Shown here piece after piece: positions 14,145 to 50,900 of a stretch of 64,000 nucleotides of DNA. The position numbers and the translations under genes are program-made. The stretch is from Bimastos eiseni (lineage: Eukaryota > Annelida > Clitellata > Crassiclitellata > Lumbricidae): positions 6,814,800 through 6,878,799 of the forward strand of contig OY365810.1 of NCBI GenBank assembly GCA_959347315.1, in the 5' to 3' direction. The notes below the pieces were generated by a model. That model was given only the letters and a program-made list of their open reading frames with translations. It was not told the origin of the DNA and ran no database searches. Within the stretch, counting starts at the first letter, position 1. Each line of letters begins with the position of its first letter.

Positions 14145-14683
14145 TTTTTTATTGAAGCCTAGACAAATTAATTGAGGTATTGACTGTTGGGCTGCCACAG
14201 CTGCGGGGATATGAAGTCGGGTGTCTGTCGGGACTACAGAGCAATAGTCTCACTCTCACGTGCTCGACGTTCAGATGCGCTTGTCTCGTGAGCTTTTGCC
14301 TGGGCCGGTTTAATCGATTTTCATCTACAGTTAATTCATAGACGGCAAAACACCAGCTTCTGTTCGGAAGATCGTTCGAAAACCTTTTAGCTCCATAATC
14401 TTTTTCTTGCCACAATAATTTAACTAAAATTTTATCTCCTTTTGTAAATGGCATGTTTCTTTATATTTTTCACCAAAATTAGTTAAGTTTATTTCTTATC
14501 ATACCTCACATTGTATTATATCCAATTAAGGAGTTATCCTTCAGCTTACTCGTGTTATTGCAAAATAACAGGGGGGTTTTTGCACGTAGTAAGCGGGGCT
14601 GTTGTCGGTTTTCCCCTTTGAGCTATTGTTTCTGCATTCTCATGTATGTGTTAAATTAGATTTGTCTAGGCTTCAATAAAAAA
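14145..14683 (-). mobile_element. Tc1-like fossil with inverted repeats
   Basis: 24-base terminal inverted repeats (14145-14168 and 14660-14683; core TTGAAGCCTAGACAAAT) enclose a minus-strand frame at 14149-14454. It starts MPFTKGDKILVKLLWQEKDY, like the helix-turn-helix N-terminus (DUF4817 type) of transposase-related proteins. The frame is short, so the element is non-autonomous. Confidence 0.6.
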
Positions 14684-15856
14684 CTTGAGTTTAAATTAAT
14701 TTAAAATTGAAAAACACGTGAAAGTAAAAACATGGGTTTTTCGGGACCATCTTTTATTGACTTTGTTAATCTGGTAGATGGCGCAATGGATCCATTTCCT
14801 TAATAGATCATTTATGATGTAAACTTGCCGTAGTGGAGCTCGTCAACGAGGACTCGTTCGAGTGGGTAAACGATATTTACTTTTTTGCAATTTTTGTCAT
14901 TTGTTTCTCAATTGTTGAGTTATGCCGTAAAAACTTGATATATTGCATTGTCATGAGCGTGACATGTGTGCAAAATTTCAGCTCTGTAACTCGATGAGAA
15001 CATAGGCCTGTACCTACAGAAAAAAGAGTTGAAAGAACTCCAACGAGCCGACAATCATGACAAACTTTACGCAAGCCAAGTTAAATAAAAGAGGGTAATA
15101 ACAAGTGACGTTCCATCGATAATTACGTCTACTGCGTGTGAGAGAGTAAAGACCTTTGTTGGAAACTTTCTACTAGATATTTTAATTGTTCACTTTCTTT
15201 GCATGCTCTCAATCACTGTAGTCTTTATTTTGCAGATTTATTCCAAAGTGATGTAGGATACTGCACGTATAATTTTATTGATATTAGTTTAAAATTCAAG
15301 TAGTTTTTGACAAAAGCTTAATTAAAGATCTACTTTCATCTGAACACAGTGAATAAATAGCGCTCTGTATTCAGGCAAGCCTGTAGGAAGAAGAGGGGTG
15401 AGGTTAATCATTATGCTATGAGACAGTTTCGTTATAGGCTACAGCAACCATTACCATCTCTATTATTTAAAAAGTATGCGTTGCATGTAGCATCAGTTCT
15501 GTGAATTTGCTACTAAAGACGGTGCAGACAACCCGGTAAACCAATTTATATGGGCTTCAATCAGAGGCGGATCTATCAGGGCCACGATCTGATCTGCTGA
15601 TCTGAAGTTTTCATTTGGTCTAGCACCGGCCTACTGTTAACAATTATCCTACACATGCCTTGATCGTTGTTTCGTATTCTACTATTTGTGTTCAAATAAG
15701 TTGTTTTATTATTCGATTCATATAAGTTGTAGGAGGCTACTGGTGAAGATAGGTATTGCCTACGCTGATTTGGAATTGCCGATCCGCATTCACCTAGTAG
15801 CCTAACGAAGCTGATAATTGAATACTGTGGTATATATCTACATCAAATATTGCGAA

Positions 15857-38791
<22,935 letters not shown>

Positions 38792-41545
38792 CAGAGGTCT
38801 GTTGAACATTTTTAAGCATCTCACTTATAATAGGCCTTCATCTGTTATGCCACATTCATTCTTCTAGCTGCATAATATCGATATCAATATTCATGTGCAA
38901 TATGCTTTCTTGTTGTGGATTTATTCATTTATACACACTGTATTACACAGCGTCAATCTGCTGCTCAAAGGTAGTTATAACTAAAATCACTTACCTAATT
39001 AGCTAACCTATCTATAATGTAGGCAAGACTTAAAATATATAGACCTAATTTGGAATTAATAGAATAATAGCCTACATATTGCACCGTCGTAATAAAATTT
39101 ATGGGTTCAATTTGTCAGCAATAATATCGTTTTTATATTGTAAAGATTTCTTAACCTGTAGGCCTAGTTGTATATATAGTCTTAACGCATTTATGTTGTC
39201 CCACAACAGCAGAACAATTACACATACTGGTTGGCTGCGAAGTTTGCGAATCCGGACATTGTTTCAGATTTGCTCAACTGTTATTCATTGGCGCCCATTA
39301 TAATCTTGTACTTTTGGAGACGGTGCAATACATCTGTATTTCTTGCAACATTCTCTTGTCTACCGACGTTAAACCTATTTCTGACACGTAATTATTCAAT
39401 TGCCAACTTTGCGTAGAAAATAATATAGATAGGCCTACGTGGTTCTTAAACTTTTCTACGCTACGGACCAGCAATGACATTTTAATAATTGTTGCCGACC
39501 ACTAACACTGAACGTGAGAACACGTTGGTGTATGTAGTGAAGTTTAAGTGGGCAAACGAGCGCTATAGGCGCGTATCCTCCGACACCCCGCAATATGGAA
39601 GTCTGGGGAGCATTGTAAGCTTCCCCAGTTTGATTTTATAATTTTTTTTAAATATAACAACACTAAATAGTTAAAATCATTATTTTGATGTTATCAATAT
39701 GAGAATATAATATAAAAAGTTATTTGCAGGGCCATTATTATCGTTTTCTTCTTCAGTTTCACTGTCTGAATGGTCTCGCTTTTTTCTCGCAGATTTTTGT
39801 TTTGTGTTCGTAAAACTGTTCATAAATGATTGTTTCTCTTTACTCAAGGTTATTTATTATTTATTTTAAAATTTAACAATTAATAATCTTGTAGTCCTAC
39901 AGAATTTGCATTAATAATAAAAATATTGAATCTTCTGCTACAACCTGTTATCTGCTAACTTCATTTATCGTTCATCTTCCAAGGACTATTGGAATTCAAA
40001 TTAAACAAAGAATAAATATTAGCAATAGCCAAAATTTATCTGTTGAGAGTGGCCACAGTGCCAGACGACTCTTATGCCTTTATGAGCCTATGTCGTACTA
40101 ACATGTTCTAGTTTTTAATTTAGATTGTTAAATAAATGAAAACATAAATTTATGTTGAATTAGTGTTAAGAAGTGTAAAAATGATTTGTTTACCAAAAAT
40201 TTCCTCGAACCACTGAAAAGAGCTTCGCGGACCACCAGGGTCCTACTAATTTATCCCAGCTAAGTTAGTAAGATTTAATTTTGGCGCCCCACAAATATTA
40301 TCTTCTCATAGCAAACAGGGTTGTCAAACATGATTCAGCGTCATCGGACCTCACTGATCAGATTCGTAAGCGACGACATAAAACTCATTGCAAAATGACA
40401 ACTTTAAGGTTGGGCTTAGTCAGACGTCGTTTTCTTATAAAATCATAATTAATTGATCGGTTCCAGTACAATTGTAATTATTTTCTTTCATGTACAAAAG
40501 TGGTGTAATTATGGTTTCAATTTATATATTATATGCAAATTTGGTTCAGTAATTCCCAACTTCTAAGTTTTAGAAACTCGAAATCTGCATTCTGCTTGAT
40601 AGCAACAAAATATTATAGACATCGTGGGCGAGTGTATGCTGCAGCAAATGATAGCTAATAGCTACAGTGTCCCAGAGATATGTTAAAACTATTTATTAGG
40701 CCAAATGTACAAGCACCCCTCAATAAGAGGTAGTCTAGCTATCTTAGACTGCATAATTTTCTGAAACAGTATGATTACTTGTTGATATTCAAAAACATTT
40801 GCTGCTATAATTATTTCCTTTAGAATGCAGAAGATTTCAAAAAATTAGTATGCAGTTAATTAGCGTTATTTAATATATCATAGGATTAATTTTTTGTTTA
40901 ATATGGATAATTGGATATGCCGAATTTCCAAATCTACGCATTTCAATAGGCCTAACTGTTTCAGCCACAAGCTGTCAGCGGTCATTCAGCAAATTGAAGC
41001 TAATTTTGTCGTATTTGGGCTTCAATGGGACAAGATCGTAGCAAAGATCTTGCTCTTCTTAGTAGCCTATCGAACGAAAAACAATTGAGAAAACAAATTT
41101 TGATGGAGCCTAACGTTATTGACCAATTTGCGACAGTTAAATCAAGAAATATTTATTTTTTAAGACTGTCTGTGACAGTCATATATAAATTTATAGCCTT
41201 TTGATATACATGTAGGCCTAGCGTGTGTATACGTATCTGATAATTATCATTATGTTTAGGTTAAGTCTATGACAAGAACCAATATTCGTTGGGTCTATGT
41301 GTTGTTTATCTCCGTTGAAAAGTGAGCCTCAAAATGCTAACTTGTTATTATTTAACCTTTTGCTCAATTCCAATTGTTTGCATGTCACATTAGACCACCT
41401 TGTACATTTATATTGTTGAAATATATATTATATTGAACATTTATATCGTTGAGCAATATATTATGTTGAAAGCTTCTATTGTTGAAAGATGTACTAATTG
41501 AACACTTCTATTGTTTAAATACGTAGACCTCATTATTTTCTGTAG

Positions 41546-41650
41546 ACTGTCGATGATGACGACGACGACGATTAGGCCTATTTCGGGCCTGCCTTCCATG
41601 AACCTCCAGGTGGGGTAGACGAAAGTCAACTGCAGTTTATGAAACTCTGA
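41546..41650 (+). pseudogene. Eroded last exon of gene 2
   Basis: It is homologous to gene 1 exon 8493-8656: acceptor TGTAG, an Asp-codon run, HEPPG, and C-terminus QLQFMKL then TGA (gene 1: QLEFMKL). The Asp run is shorter, most of the proline-rich segment is missing, and an in-frame TAG sits at 41573 inside a TAGGCCTA word. Codons after the TAG still differ mainly at silent positions, so decay looks recent. It is not reached by the gene 2 frame. Confidence 0.6.
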
Positions 41651-42334
41651 TTGCATACGAATATCAGAAGCTCTCATCAAAAATGTCTTGATAGGATATA
41701 TCTAAGATTTATGGTATTTATGGCTAGAGTTTGAGCTATCCGGTTTTTCCTTCTTTCTAAATGTATGGATTCTTCGAATTCATTTACTCAGAACTAATGT
41801 TACTTTATCGAACTTTATTGTTAATCGATCAGACTGAACCTACTGTTAGGCCTACTTTCTCTTCTGTGGTCTCTCGAACGCAGGTCCGATTGCAACCCTT
41901 GGAGAGGTTATGAGAGCCGCTACTAGTTTGAATAGCGGTGTCCCTAGATTAGGTCATATCTCTGTCATTATGCCCGAGATTCGCAAAGATCAGTAACTTT
42001 AGCTATGGTACGCGTATGTTTAGTATGCACAATCTGAAATCTTTGTAAAGCTTACAGTCCTTCTTTTCGAAGGCTTATCCCCATTGTTAGTTGTTTCTGA
42101 GGCGCCTCCGCGCCTGTCTTTTAATTATGCAGCCTGAGAAGCAAATAGGTGAAAACGTAGGCCTAATGAAAACAATGTGTGGGTTTGTTCTCCTTTGTCT
42201 AGGTTACTAACTTTGCAGTCTTCTGGAACTAATGCAAAGAAAAGACAACGAAACCATTCCGTCTCTGATATACGAAACATTGTTCTACATGGGAGATTGT
42301 GAATTATGAAAGAGACAATGGTTTCAGCTGCCAC

Positions 42335-42340
42335 AATAAA
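42335..42340 (+). terminator. Candidate polyA signal of gene 2
   Basis: AATAAA in the context CACAATAAATACTGG, matching the gene 1 site. It is about 685 bases after the TGA of the eroded last exon. Confidence 0.35.
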
Positions 42341-42904
42341 TACTGGAAACATAGAAGTTATTCACGCATTTCTGTTGTAAACCTCATGTAGGCCTATTAC
42401 CATTGTAAGCCAAAAACAGAGGTCTAGACATTTTTTTCGTTAAGAAGCTGCTATAACACGATTTCAGATGGTAATATTTATAGTGTCTTTACAAATACCT
42501 CAACAAACAAATGTCATTATGTTTTTCTAGAAAGGTTTGCTAATTAATACGGAATGACATTTTAAACCGGTGAATAATGTTTGTGATGTAGGCCTGTCCT
42601 CAGCGTACAGGCATAGGCCTATCGAAGAGTGAAAGAGTGTGATTGGTCAATCATCGTGGTCAATCTGTTGGATTGATTGTTTCAAACAATTGCACTTATT
42701 TCCATGCACGTTATCTTGCTTGATTGCTTCGAATGACCATGTACCGGTCTACTTCAAATTGTATGAAATTATGAATGCGTAAAGACGACGAAACTAATAT
42801 TTTAATTGATTGTGGAATCTAGGCCTAAAACGTGTTTTCTAGTGGCAAACAACGAGGGTGGAATCTTGTATCATAATATATATAGGCCTACTATTAGGCA
42901 TGAA

Positions 42905-43006
42905 TGTAGGACATTTGCCCCGGAATAAACCCCCCCGGACATAAGTCCCCGACTAGGACAATTGCCCCCCAGTGTAAACCATAAGGTCTCCCAAACTATA
43001 TATGCG

Positions 43007-43040
<34 letters not shown>

Positions 43041-43128
43041 CATTATGTCTGGGGAGCAAATGTCCTAGCCAAAATCGGGGGGCTTGTGTCCGGGGGCTTA
43101 TGTCCCGTGGGTCGAATGTCTGTTCCCC
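42905..43128. mobile_element. Foldback element with (ATAC)n core
   Basis: The left side repeats GGACATTTGCCCC / GGACATAAGTCCCC / GGACAATTGCCCCC. The right side carries the inverses (GGGGAGCAAATGTCC, GGGGGCTTATGTCCC). The core is an ATAC microsatellite. Related ends occur at 16518, 18244, 31945 and 33375. Confidence 0.6.
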
Positions 43129-43309
43129 ATTAGGCTCATAGGTCTGTATTTAAGGTTTGGGTTGAACATGTACCAGTTTGATTTATTTTTACTTCCTCTT
43201 GGAACTGTGCACTTTCAAATCAGACCCTATGCAATGTGTCCACTTAGTTAGTCTAAACACATGTGACTATGATAATCTTCGTCTAATTGAGAAATGAAAG
43301 CCCAGGTAG

Positions 43310-44550
43310 ACACGCGTCACAACTCTTGTCAAGTAGACAGCAGTATAACACAGAGGTCGTCCATAATGCCACCGTCACGTACACCAGGCGTCGATCTCAC
43401 TACGTTCCAAACGATCGCTCTAGACTCAAGAAATGTTGCCGAACGTGGTGGGAGCGTGGACAATATTTTCCTACGTCATAGCAACGCCTGCCGCTTTTCA
43501 ATTACGTTCCTAGCACGACTCATCACGCTCTGTTTGCGCTCTGACCACGCGGCTTGCGATGGCCACGCTCATCTCAATACCACTGTCACGGTGGGTGCAT
43601 CGGCAAGGGATCGGATGGCCCCGATTGATCAGCTGACCTCTACTGAACAATTAAACCGATGACCAGAGTTGGGGAAATCAGCCGTCGGCGGACACCTGCA
43701 CGTGTACATGGAGATCAGTAGAGGAGAGAACTAGTCAACCGGCTGACCAAATCAGTTCTAAACGATTTCGCCGTCAGTCATAAACTCGAGCGGTCGATCA
43801 CGGAGGAATGCAACCGCAATAGCCCCGTATAGTCGTACACAATACCCGCTTTGCTGTTTTTATGATAGGACTTCAGGAACTGCCCACAGAGTCCTGTTTA
43901 TTTCACCAAACATTGGTAGCACAGTACATACATATGAAACAAAAGCGATTATAGTTCTTTTGTACAGTTTCAAATCTGATTGTTCCACATGTAATTTGAT
44001 GTGAGAGGATTGTGCGTACTCGATTACGCTGGCTTTAACTCCAGTAATGACATTAAGTTCATTGCAATTAATAAACCCGTTGTGTACACTTACCAACTTC
44101 ACGATTTCTCTTTTCGAACGTGGAACCAGCGGCAACGTAGAAGAGAAAGTAGAAGAGAAACTCGTGAATATTCATGAACGCGGCTCACAAATATAATTAT
44201 ACAGATGCAGAGCGAAGTTGTAGACTGTAGAGCTACGAGCCTAAGAATAGTTTTACGAGCTAACCAGTTGAAGGTTACGTAACGTGATTGGTAAGTATAG
44301 GCATAGAGGTGCACAGATATATATGAGGTCGTTGGTGCCAGATAGATCCGTTTAGTATTATTCAGGAAGTAGATAGTGATATTGTATAATGTATAGGTCA
44401 CCGTTTATACTGGTTTAAGCCAGAATTTCGCTTAGCTTAGATCGGTTGTTTTAATTCCGCGTTTGATCACTTGCGCTATATTAGTAAGAAGTTTGAGTAA
44501 TTTATCTGTAATTTAGCGTCACAAATTCCGACCACTGTCCTTAACTTAGC
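43310..44550. other. Spacer downstream of gene 2
   Basis: More GC-rich than its surroundings at 43330-43700, with open frames on the + strand (43294-43662) and on the minus strand (43860-44401). I recognise no domain and no splice-supported model. It may be remnants of an LTR-type element. Confidence 0.3.
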
Positions 44551-44561
44551 AGAAGCCGGAT

Positions 44562-45907
44562 TAGGGTGACCCCATTTCTCTTCTGCCATTCGGGAACACC
44601 ACATTTTCTCCAATCTAAATCAAATTCAATTCGGAGCTGGGTTCATGTTATATGAGCGCCATACTTGCGCAATGACACAGCTTACATCCATTTCAAGATT
44701 TTTAAAATTAAAAAGCATCTATTTGATTTTTCGTAATTATGAACTCCAATTTCAGGAAGGCAAATGTCAGATGATCACGTAAGTTCATAATTTTGAAATT
44801 GGAGCCTTGTCATGGTAAAGTACAGCACTACGGCGATGATGCAAACATGACATAGACCTTGAATCCACTGTGACATACCTCATACGAATGCAACTTAGGG
44901 CCTATCAAAAGTACCCGTCCCAGCTACTGCCAGAATGCCCGGGCAGCATCATGTCACTCCTATCCTCATATTACTGCATTGGCTAAAAATTTGTGAATCC
45001 ACAAATAGGTCCTATCATCAATCTGCATTTGCTACTGCAGGTTCAAATGTGCTCATGAACTCTACTAACCATCCAACTCGTTTTACCCATTCATCCTCCT
45101 GTCTCAGTCTTTCTTGATCCCCGCAAACTTCCATATCAAGTTCTCCCACCGAGGCATACTCCACAGTACACCACATCTCTGAAGCGTATGACGACCTTCC
45201 TCTCGCATCGCTTCGGTTCCTCTAAGTCATTGTCAATCAGTGACCGTTAGGCCTATCTGTCCTAGATTCTTCTATCATCCCTCGAACTTCCCACTCAGAA
45301 CTGAAATCTGACCTCTTCAATAATTCGTACCCGCCTCATTCGATCTTTCACCTTTCAGTTCTAAACCACTTCCACCTTAGCAGCTGCTATGCCTCCTCTC
45401 ACCCTCTGGCAGCCAGACTCAAACCTCATTCGGGCAACCCTTTGGACAACTTCTCTGACTTGATGCAGCACTTGATAATTAACAATTTAACAGTGAACTG
45501 CGCTTGGTTTCGAGTGGCACTTAAGAAGTTTGGAGTTCATGATTATGATTGCGATTAGACAAATTTATCAGCACCTATTAGAGAATGTAAGCCAATAATT
45601 GTCGTTATAGAGAACGCTAAGTGAGTTGGTCACATGGAATCAACATGTCTTATTCATTTTCTCATATTAAAAAGAATGTCCTTAAAAACTAAGCCCAGGG
45701 CGACAAGGAGACTAGTATGACTTTGGCACTGGATGCTATTTCTACTGTCAGATAATTGGAACATTAAAATGCTTTCTTCTACATGTTTGATCATAGACAC
45801 ATCATTCCGGGACGTTACGTTATCCCGGAATGAACCTGCCCGGGATGCGGGACATTTTGGTCAATTCCAGGACTGTCCCGGCCAGTTCGAGACATGTGGT
45901 CACCCTA
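44562..45907. mobile_element. hAT-like element with nested retrotransposon tail
   Basis: Ends TTAGGGTGACC(CCA) and (ATGT)GGTCACCCTA are inverse. Flanks AGCCGGAT and AGCCGTAT match at 7 of 8. The TAGGGTGACCA end is a common hAT end. The interior at about 44890-45500 looks like the C-terminal end of a CR1-like element (ITALAKNL-type phrase, then SRLKPHSGN). No transposase is recognised. Confidence 0.6.
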
Positions 45908-45914
45908 AGCCGTA

Positions 45915-46600
45915 TTGATGAAAGAAATCGTGCTGAAGTAGAAGCCGGATATGATGAAAAGAATCATACATAAATAGAAGCTGGGCGTAATGAAAAGACT
46001 CCTGCTTAAGTAGAAACTGGATGTGATCAAAAGAAAGCTGTTTAAATGCATTAAAGCAGAATTGATGAAAAGAATTATAAAAGTTTAAATCTATCAATCA
46101 ATCAATGTCAATTTGATATAGCGCCTCTTCAAGGCATCTACTCAGATGCGCTCCCGGTCTGATTACGGCTGATAAACATGGACTTCGATGAACAGTAAAA
46201 TGCATGCGAGGAATTTCTAGTGCAGGACATCCCTCATATAGGCAGATACGTGATCCGTCCTCGGAATGCTTCCTATCAAGCGTGCAGCTGAACGCAAACT
46301 GCGCTCCAACTTCCCAATCCGGCTCCAATTAATGCCAAAAAATATGGAGGAGCAGTAGTCCAGGCAGCTAGTTACAATTGCATGCACTGAGGTGGTTGCT
46401 GTGCTGGGAGTTAGAGAGTGAGAAACCACACGCAGTTGACGCAGCTGGTAGAAGCAGCTGCGGGAGACGAGCTTCGTGAAGGTGAGCTCTGGAATGACCC
46501 CCAAGTTCCGAACAGAGGAAATGGTCGCTGGATGTGATGAAAAGAATTGTTTTTAAATGGAAGCTGGATTGGTGAAAAGTATTGTATTGATGTCACAGCA
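45915..46600 (-). mobile_element. CR1/L2-like 3' fragment inside a minisatellite
   Basis: The minus-strand frame at 46217-46504 includes PELTFTKLVSRSCFYQLRQL, LDYCSSIFFGIN and RSAARLIGSIPRTDHVSAYM. Its 3' tail on the minus strand is an ATTGATTGATTG run (46098-46110). GAAGCTGGAT minisatellite units lie on both sides, so it inserted into the array. Confidence 0.75.
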
Positions 46601-47154
46601 GGCAACCATGCACAAAGCCACCATAATCAAATGCAATGAATTTGGGATGTTAAAACGATAAAGTGGATGAATTTGTGACACTAAAATGAAAAATTACCGA
46701 AGTTTGACTCAAGTTTTACTGTGTCGCAAACAGCGTATTTAATTCTACGTTGTGAATGCCACGTATAATTTCTAAATCGTAACTTAGTCATAATTTTGTA
46801 ATCTGGGACTAGCAGCATGTTTAGTTACAAATTTCTCAAATTGTTGAAGATACTGTATTTGCTTAATAAGGCTGGAAAATGTATAAATGACCGGAATGCC
46901 CATATGGAGGATTCACGGAACCAGTTCCTATCTCTGTGTTTTAAATGTTTTTGGGTGATCTTATCGGGGACTGGCAGTGGTATGGGTCCGGATTTATTAA
47001 ATTGCTTCAAATCTCACAAAACTGTAGCTACCAAAACTATTAAAAGGCATTGATAAAGCCTTATTTTGGCATTGTAAAGTACCCATGTTAATAAATAGCA
47101 TCTTGCATTTTTCTGCATGGTATATCTGGTTACGCCTCATTGGTGTCGGTAGGC

Positions 47155-47325
47155 CTAGTAGAAGCTGCATTGGTGAACAGCAGTCCGTTTAACTGAACTG
47201 TTTTGATGAAAAGACTTCTGTTCAACTGGGAGCTACAGTGATGAAAAGAATCATACTTAGAAGCTGGATTGATGAAAACTCGTGCTGACACAGAAGCTGG
47301 ATTGATGGAAAGATGTCCTTAGTAA
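47155..47325. repeat. GAAGCTGGATTGATGAAA repeats
   Basis: Five degenerate units of the minisatellite seen at 20895, upstream of the kinase gene. Confidence 0.6.
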
Positions 47326-47916
47326 CTTAGTAAATCCGGACCCGTACCATGACGGTTTCGATATATTTGGGACTTAAGAGTACTTTCTAACATTGACACG
47401 GTTCATAATAAGCTTTATACCATGAAGTTACGTTGCAAGGTGTTTAATGATGCAATAAAAAGTCTAAACTAAATGGTTTGAACTGTTGTTTATACTGGTA
47501 TATTATTACCATCTTTACAATGGTGTACTTTGTGAGTAGGCATTCATCGTATGTTTCATGATATCTCATCAATACAACTTCTGTGCAGTTATGGACCATG
47601 GAATGAAGACATCATAATTTGGAGGCCTTCAATATGTGGAAAGATGGGTGAGAGTCAGTTGGATGGAATGCAGGACAAATGAAGCTATGCTACTCGTGAT
47701 GGTCGAAAAATATTCATGATAGGAATAATTAGAAGTCTGCAGAAAGCATAGTTGGGTCAAATAATGTGGGTAACTCCCTCCCAAGAACTATGACTGAGGG
47801 AAAAGGATGGGGAAGATACATGGTAGAAGGTTCAATTCATTTTTTTAAACTATGTCTCACAGATATATACTGATTTTTTCTTTTTGTTTGATTTACATAG
47901 GTGTCGTAGACCAGTA

Positions 47917-50900
47917 ATGGCCACTGGTTGTGCAAGTGTTGTGGGCTTTGAGAAAATTGACTTTGAGAAAATTGACTTTGATGCTTTAACAAGTTTGGAT
48001 AACTACATAAGCAGAGGGAATTATGGTTCAGTTTATGCTTTCACATATACCAGTAAAAAGCATGCAGTTAAGTTAGTCTTATTCGACGAGAACAGAGCTG
48101 ATGATTTCACAAAGAAAGTGGAGCTTAAAAAACCTATTTGGATGACGTTGAAGCATAAAAACTTGATAGAAATCTTCCATGTGTGTTTGAAGCCAAAGGG
48201 GGTGTATTTGGTAATGGAATATGCAGGTGGTGGTTCATTGAGACGTCTGTTGGATAAAACGGATGTCAGAGAGCATCACCAAATAAATGTTACAAATTGG
48301 GCAAGACAGATAGCTGATGGTATGCTGTATCTACATGTCAGGCATATTGTTCATAGGGACTTGAAGTCCAGCAACAGTAAGTGTGTGTCTACTGTTCTTT
48401 TTAACTTAGAATAGCAAAACTATTTTCTCATGTGCTTAAGGCAAGTTAGTGCTCTTGAAGATGTAATTGGAATATACATAGAACCACTTCAAGATATCTG
48501 ATTCAGGGCCATTTACAGATAAGACTGGGTTAAAGAGATGTATCGACTCTTCTATTTCTTAGGTGCTTTTTTCAGCCGGAACGTGTTGGCACCTTGTTTC
48601 CGATAAGTAAAAGATAAAAATATGAGTTGTGCAAAGACTCTGGAATTTGATATAAAAACTGAACAATTCAATTTGCTACATTCTAAAATTTATAAGTAAA
48701 TGTATAGATTGTGATCATTGTGTCCTATAAAATTTATTTTATTTGGTACAGTAGGTAATTTTAGCGACATTTCTTTCGACAATGTTTGCGTTCCGTCAGC
48801 GCTGTATGTCTTCATATCCCATACTAAACTGTGGGCTCTGAGAGATAGGCGAAGAAATTATCATAAAAGTAATAAAAGAGATATACATTGGTTATGAATG
48901 ATGAAATTAAATAAATATTGTCAAGAGGTGATGTTTGATATTCATTTATTTCTAAAGAAAATAATCTGATAAAATGCAGAAATGCTAACATGAGTGACAT
49001 TTATTTATGTTGATAGTAGCTAGAATTAGAAACAAACTAGTTAATATTTAAAAAAAATTTATTTATAAGAATGAAGGACTACGTGTTGACAAGATCATGA
49101 CCACGTGATGTTTTTGCCTTTTGTGCAGTTGTGCTGATGGATTTTTTTGAGTCTTTGAATGCTCATGAGGAGATGACACTCAAGATCACAGACTTTGATG
49201 AGGTCCAAGAAAACGTTGGTACAGCCACAACGTCATTCAGAGGAACATGCAGCCACATGGCTCCAGAAGTTCTGTCAGATGTAAGATTTTCCACAGCCAG
49301 TGATGTTTGGAGGTAATTCTAAAGTCTAGTATTAATCCTTCACAGATATTTCAACAAACCCAGAAATGTTAGGTTAATTTTCAAGAATAGGTTTCTTACA
49401 AGGAATTAGAATGTTCATCACTGGTGGGCTCGTGTATGCATGCAGAGCCCAATTGTCGGATTTCAATGACAGCAGCCAGTGAAGTCTGCATGGTAAATTT
49501 GCGATTGGTCGTCTGTAATCAGAGGTTAGAGATACAACATGCTGGTATCTCCTAAACTATCAGGTTCATGCAAGGCAGGCTTTTGATGGATGGTCAAGGC
49601 CATTTAAGACCTTTGCAATATCCTTGGTGTTTTTGGCGGACAGCTTTCAATCTGCACATATTAGGCTGGAATTTCAAGTTAGTGGCCTGTCCATCGTTTG
49701 AGTGGGTTAAGGAGTTCAATAGGCTTTGGTAACTTGCCATGCAAATAACACTGCAGAATAAAATATTAATTTATAAATGCTGACTCAATCACAGTACAAG
49801 TCCATGCATTTATATCTTTTGAAGCAAATTTTCACGTATTAAGAACAAGTTGCTGAAGTGGTACCATATGCAAAACAATTGCGAAAGTGTGTGCGTTTGT
49901 CGTTATTCGATAAGATGTTGGTCAATATGATTTTGCCTACTGTATATTGAGTTGTACTTATTCAGTACACATGTACTGCAAAATTTGAAGCACAATATAA
50001 ATTTTTTAATGTTATGGTTTTTTTAAATCAGAGTGTTGGAAGATAGAGTGCATATTTTGCACATTGTAAATGAGATAAGTGATTCATATGCATTTGTTTA
50101 TGGTGTGCTGTTAGTTATGGTGTAGTCATGTGGGAGATGTTGACAAGGGAACTTCCACACAAAGGTGCGGGAACAAACGCAATGATGCATAAAGCTATGA
50201 ATGACAAGCTCATGCTCTCTATTCCTGAATCTGTTCCTGAAGTGTTTAGGAAACATCTTTGTGGTAAGCCTACACTTATAATTAGAAATTGGCTGATTGT
50301 ACAATGTGCATGCTGGCCCATGTGGAACCAGCCCTGTTTCTGGGAGATAATTCATATAGATCACCACAGTTCTATAGTTAACTTCCTAGGAGAATCTACA
50401 TATTATTTTAGGCCTGAGAAACCATCAAAAATTCCCAAATATGTTCAAGTCTCATTCAGTATTTGACCAAATAGTGGCGCGAATAGTGGTCACGTGACAT
50501 CTGTTTCTGCACAAACGGCGCCTGCTATATTGAGTGGACTGAAGTAACTTTCTACTGCCTGGACCTTTGTATCGCAGTGTCAGCCGTCTTGTATCTAAGT
50601 TTAGTTAAAATAGTTCCATTCCTAGTTTAGACAGACTGGCAGTTCTAAGGATGCAAAAATCACATGTTGTCAACTGTTTACTATTAGTTTATGCATAAAA
50701 TATAAAAAATTTGCTGAACTGAAGCTTTTTGCTCTAATTTGAAATTTTTTATTTGTCGTGAGACCTATTTTGTACAGTTTTCGTATTCGGCTGAATAGTT
50801 GGTCCAATTATTCATAATCGGCTGAATAGTGAAATCCACCTGTTCGGTAAAACCCTAGTAAAAAGAGACCCATCCTATCAACCAATATAACTCTTTTGTA

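Larger units (their letters stand above)
12430..15856 (+). other. 5' flank of gene 2
   Basis: Homologous in patches to the gene 3 flank (58760-59260, 60400-61296), for example TTTCCTCAAAGACACCC and the last 500 bases before the start codon. Two DNA transposons are inserted here (13347-14011 and 14143-14685). No other gene is seen; the small frames at 12580-12777 and 13008-13208 have no support. Confidence 0.5.

Noticed and set aside
39438..40220. hAT-like element (GTGGTTCTTAAACTTTT ... TCGAACCACTG)
   Set aside because: The ends look right for the family, but no 8-base duplication could be found, so the borders are not supported.
43294..43662. 122-codon + strand frame in GC-richer DNA
   Set aside because: No recognisable domain, no paralogue, and a competing frame overlaps it.
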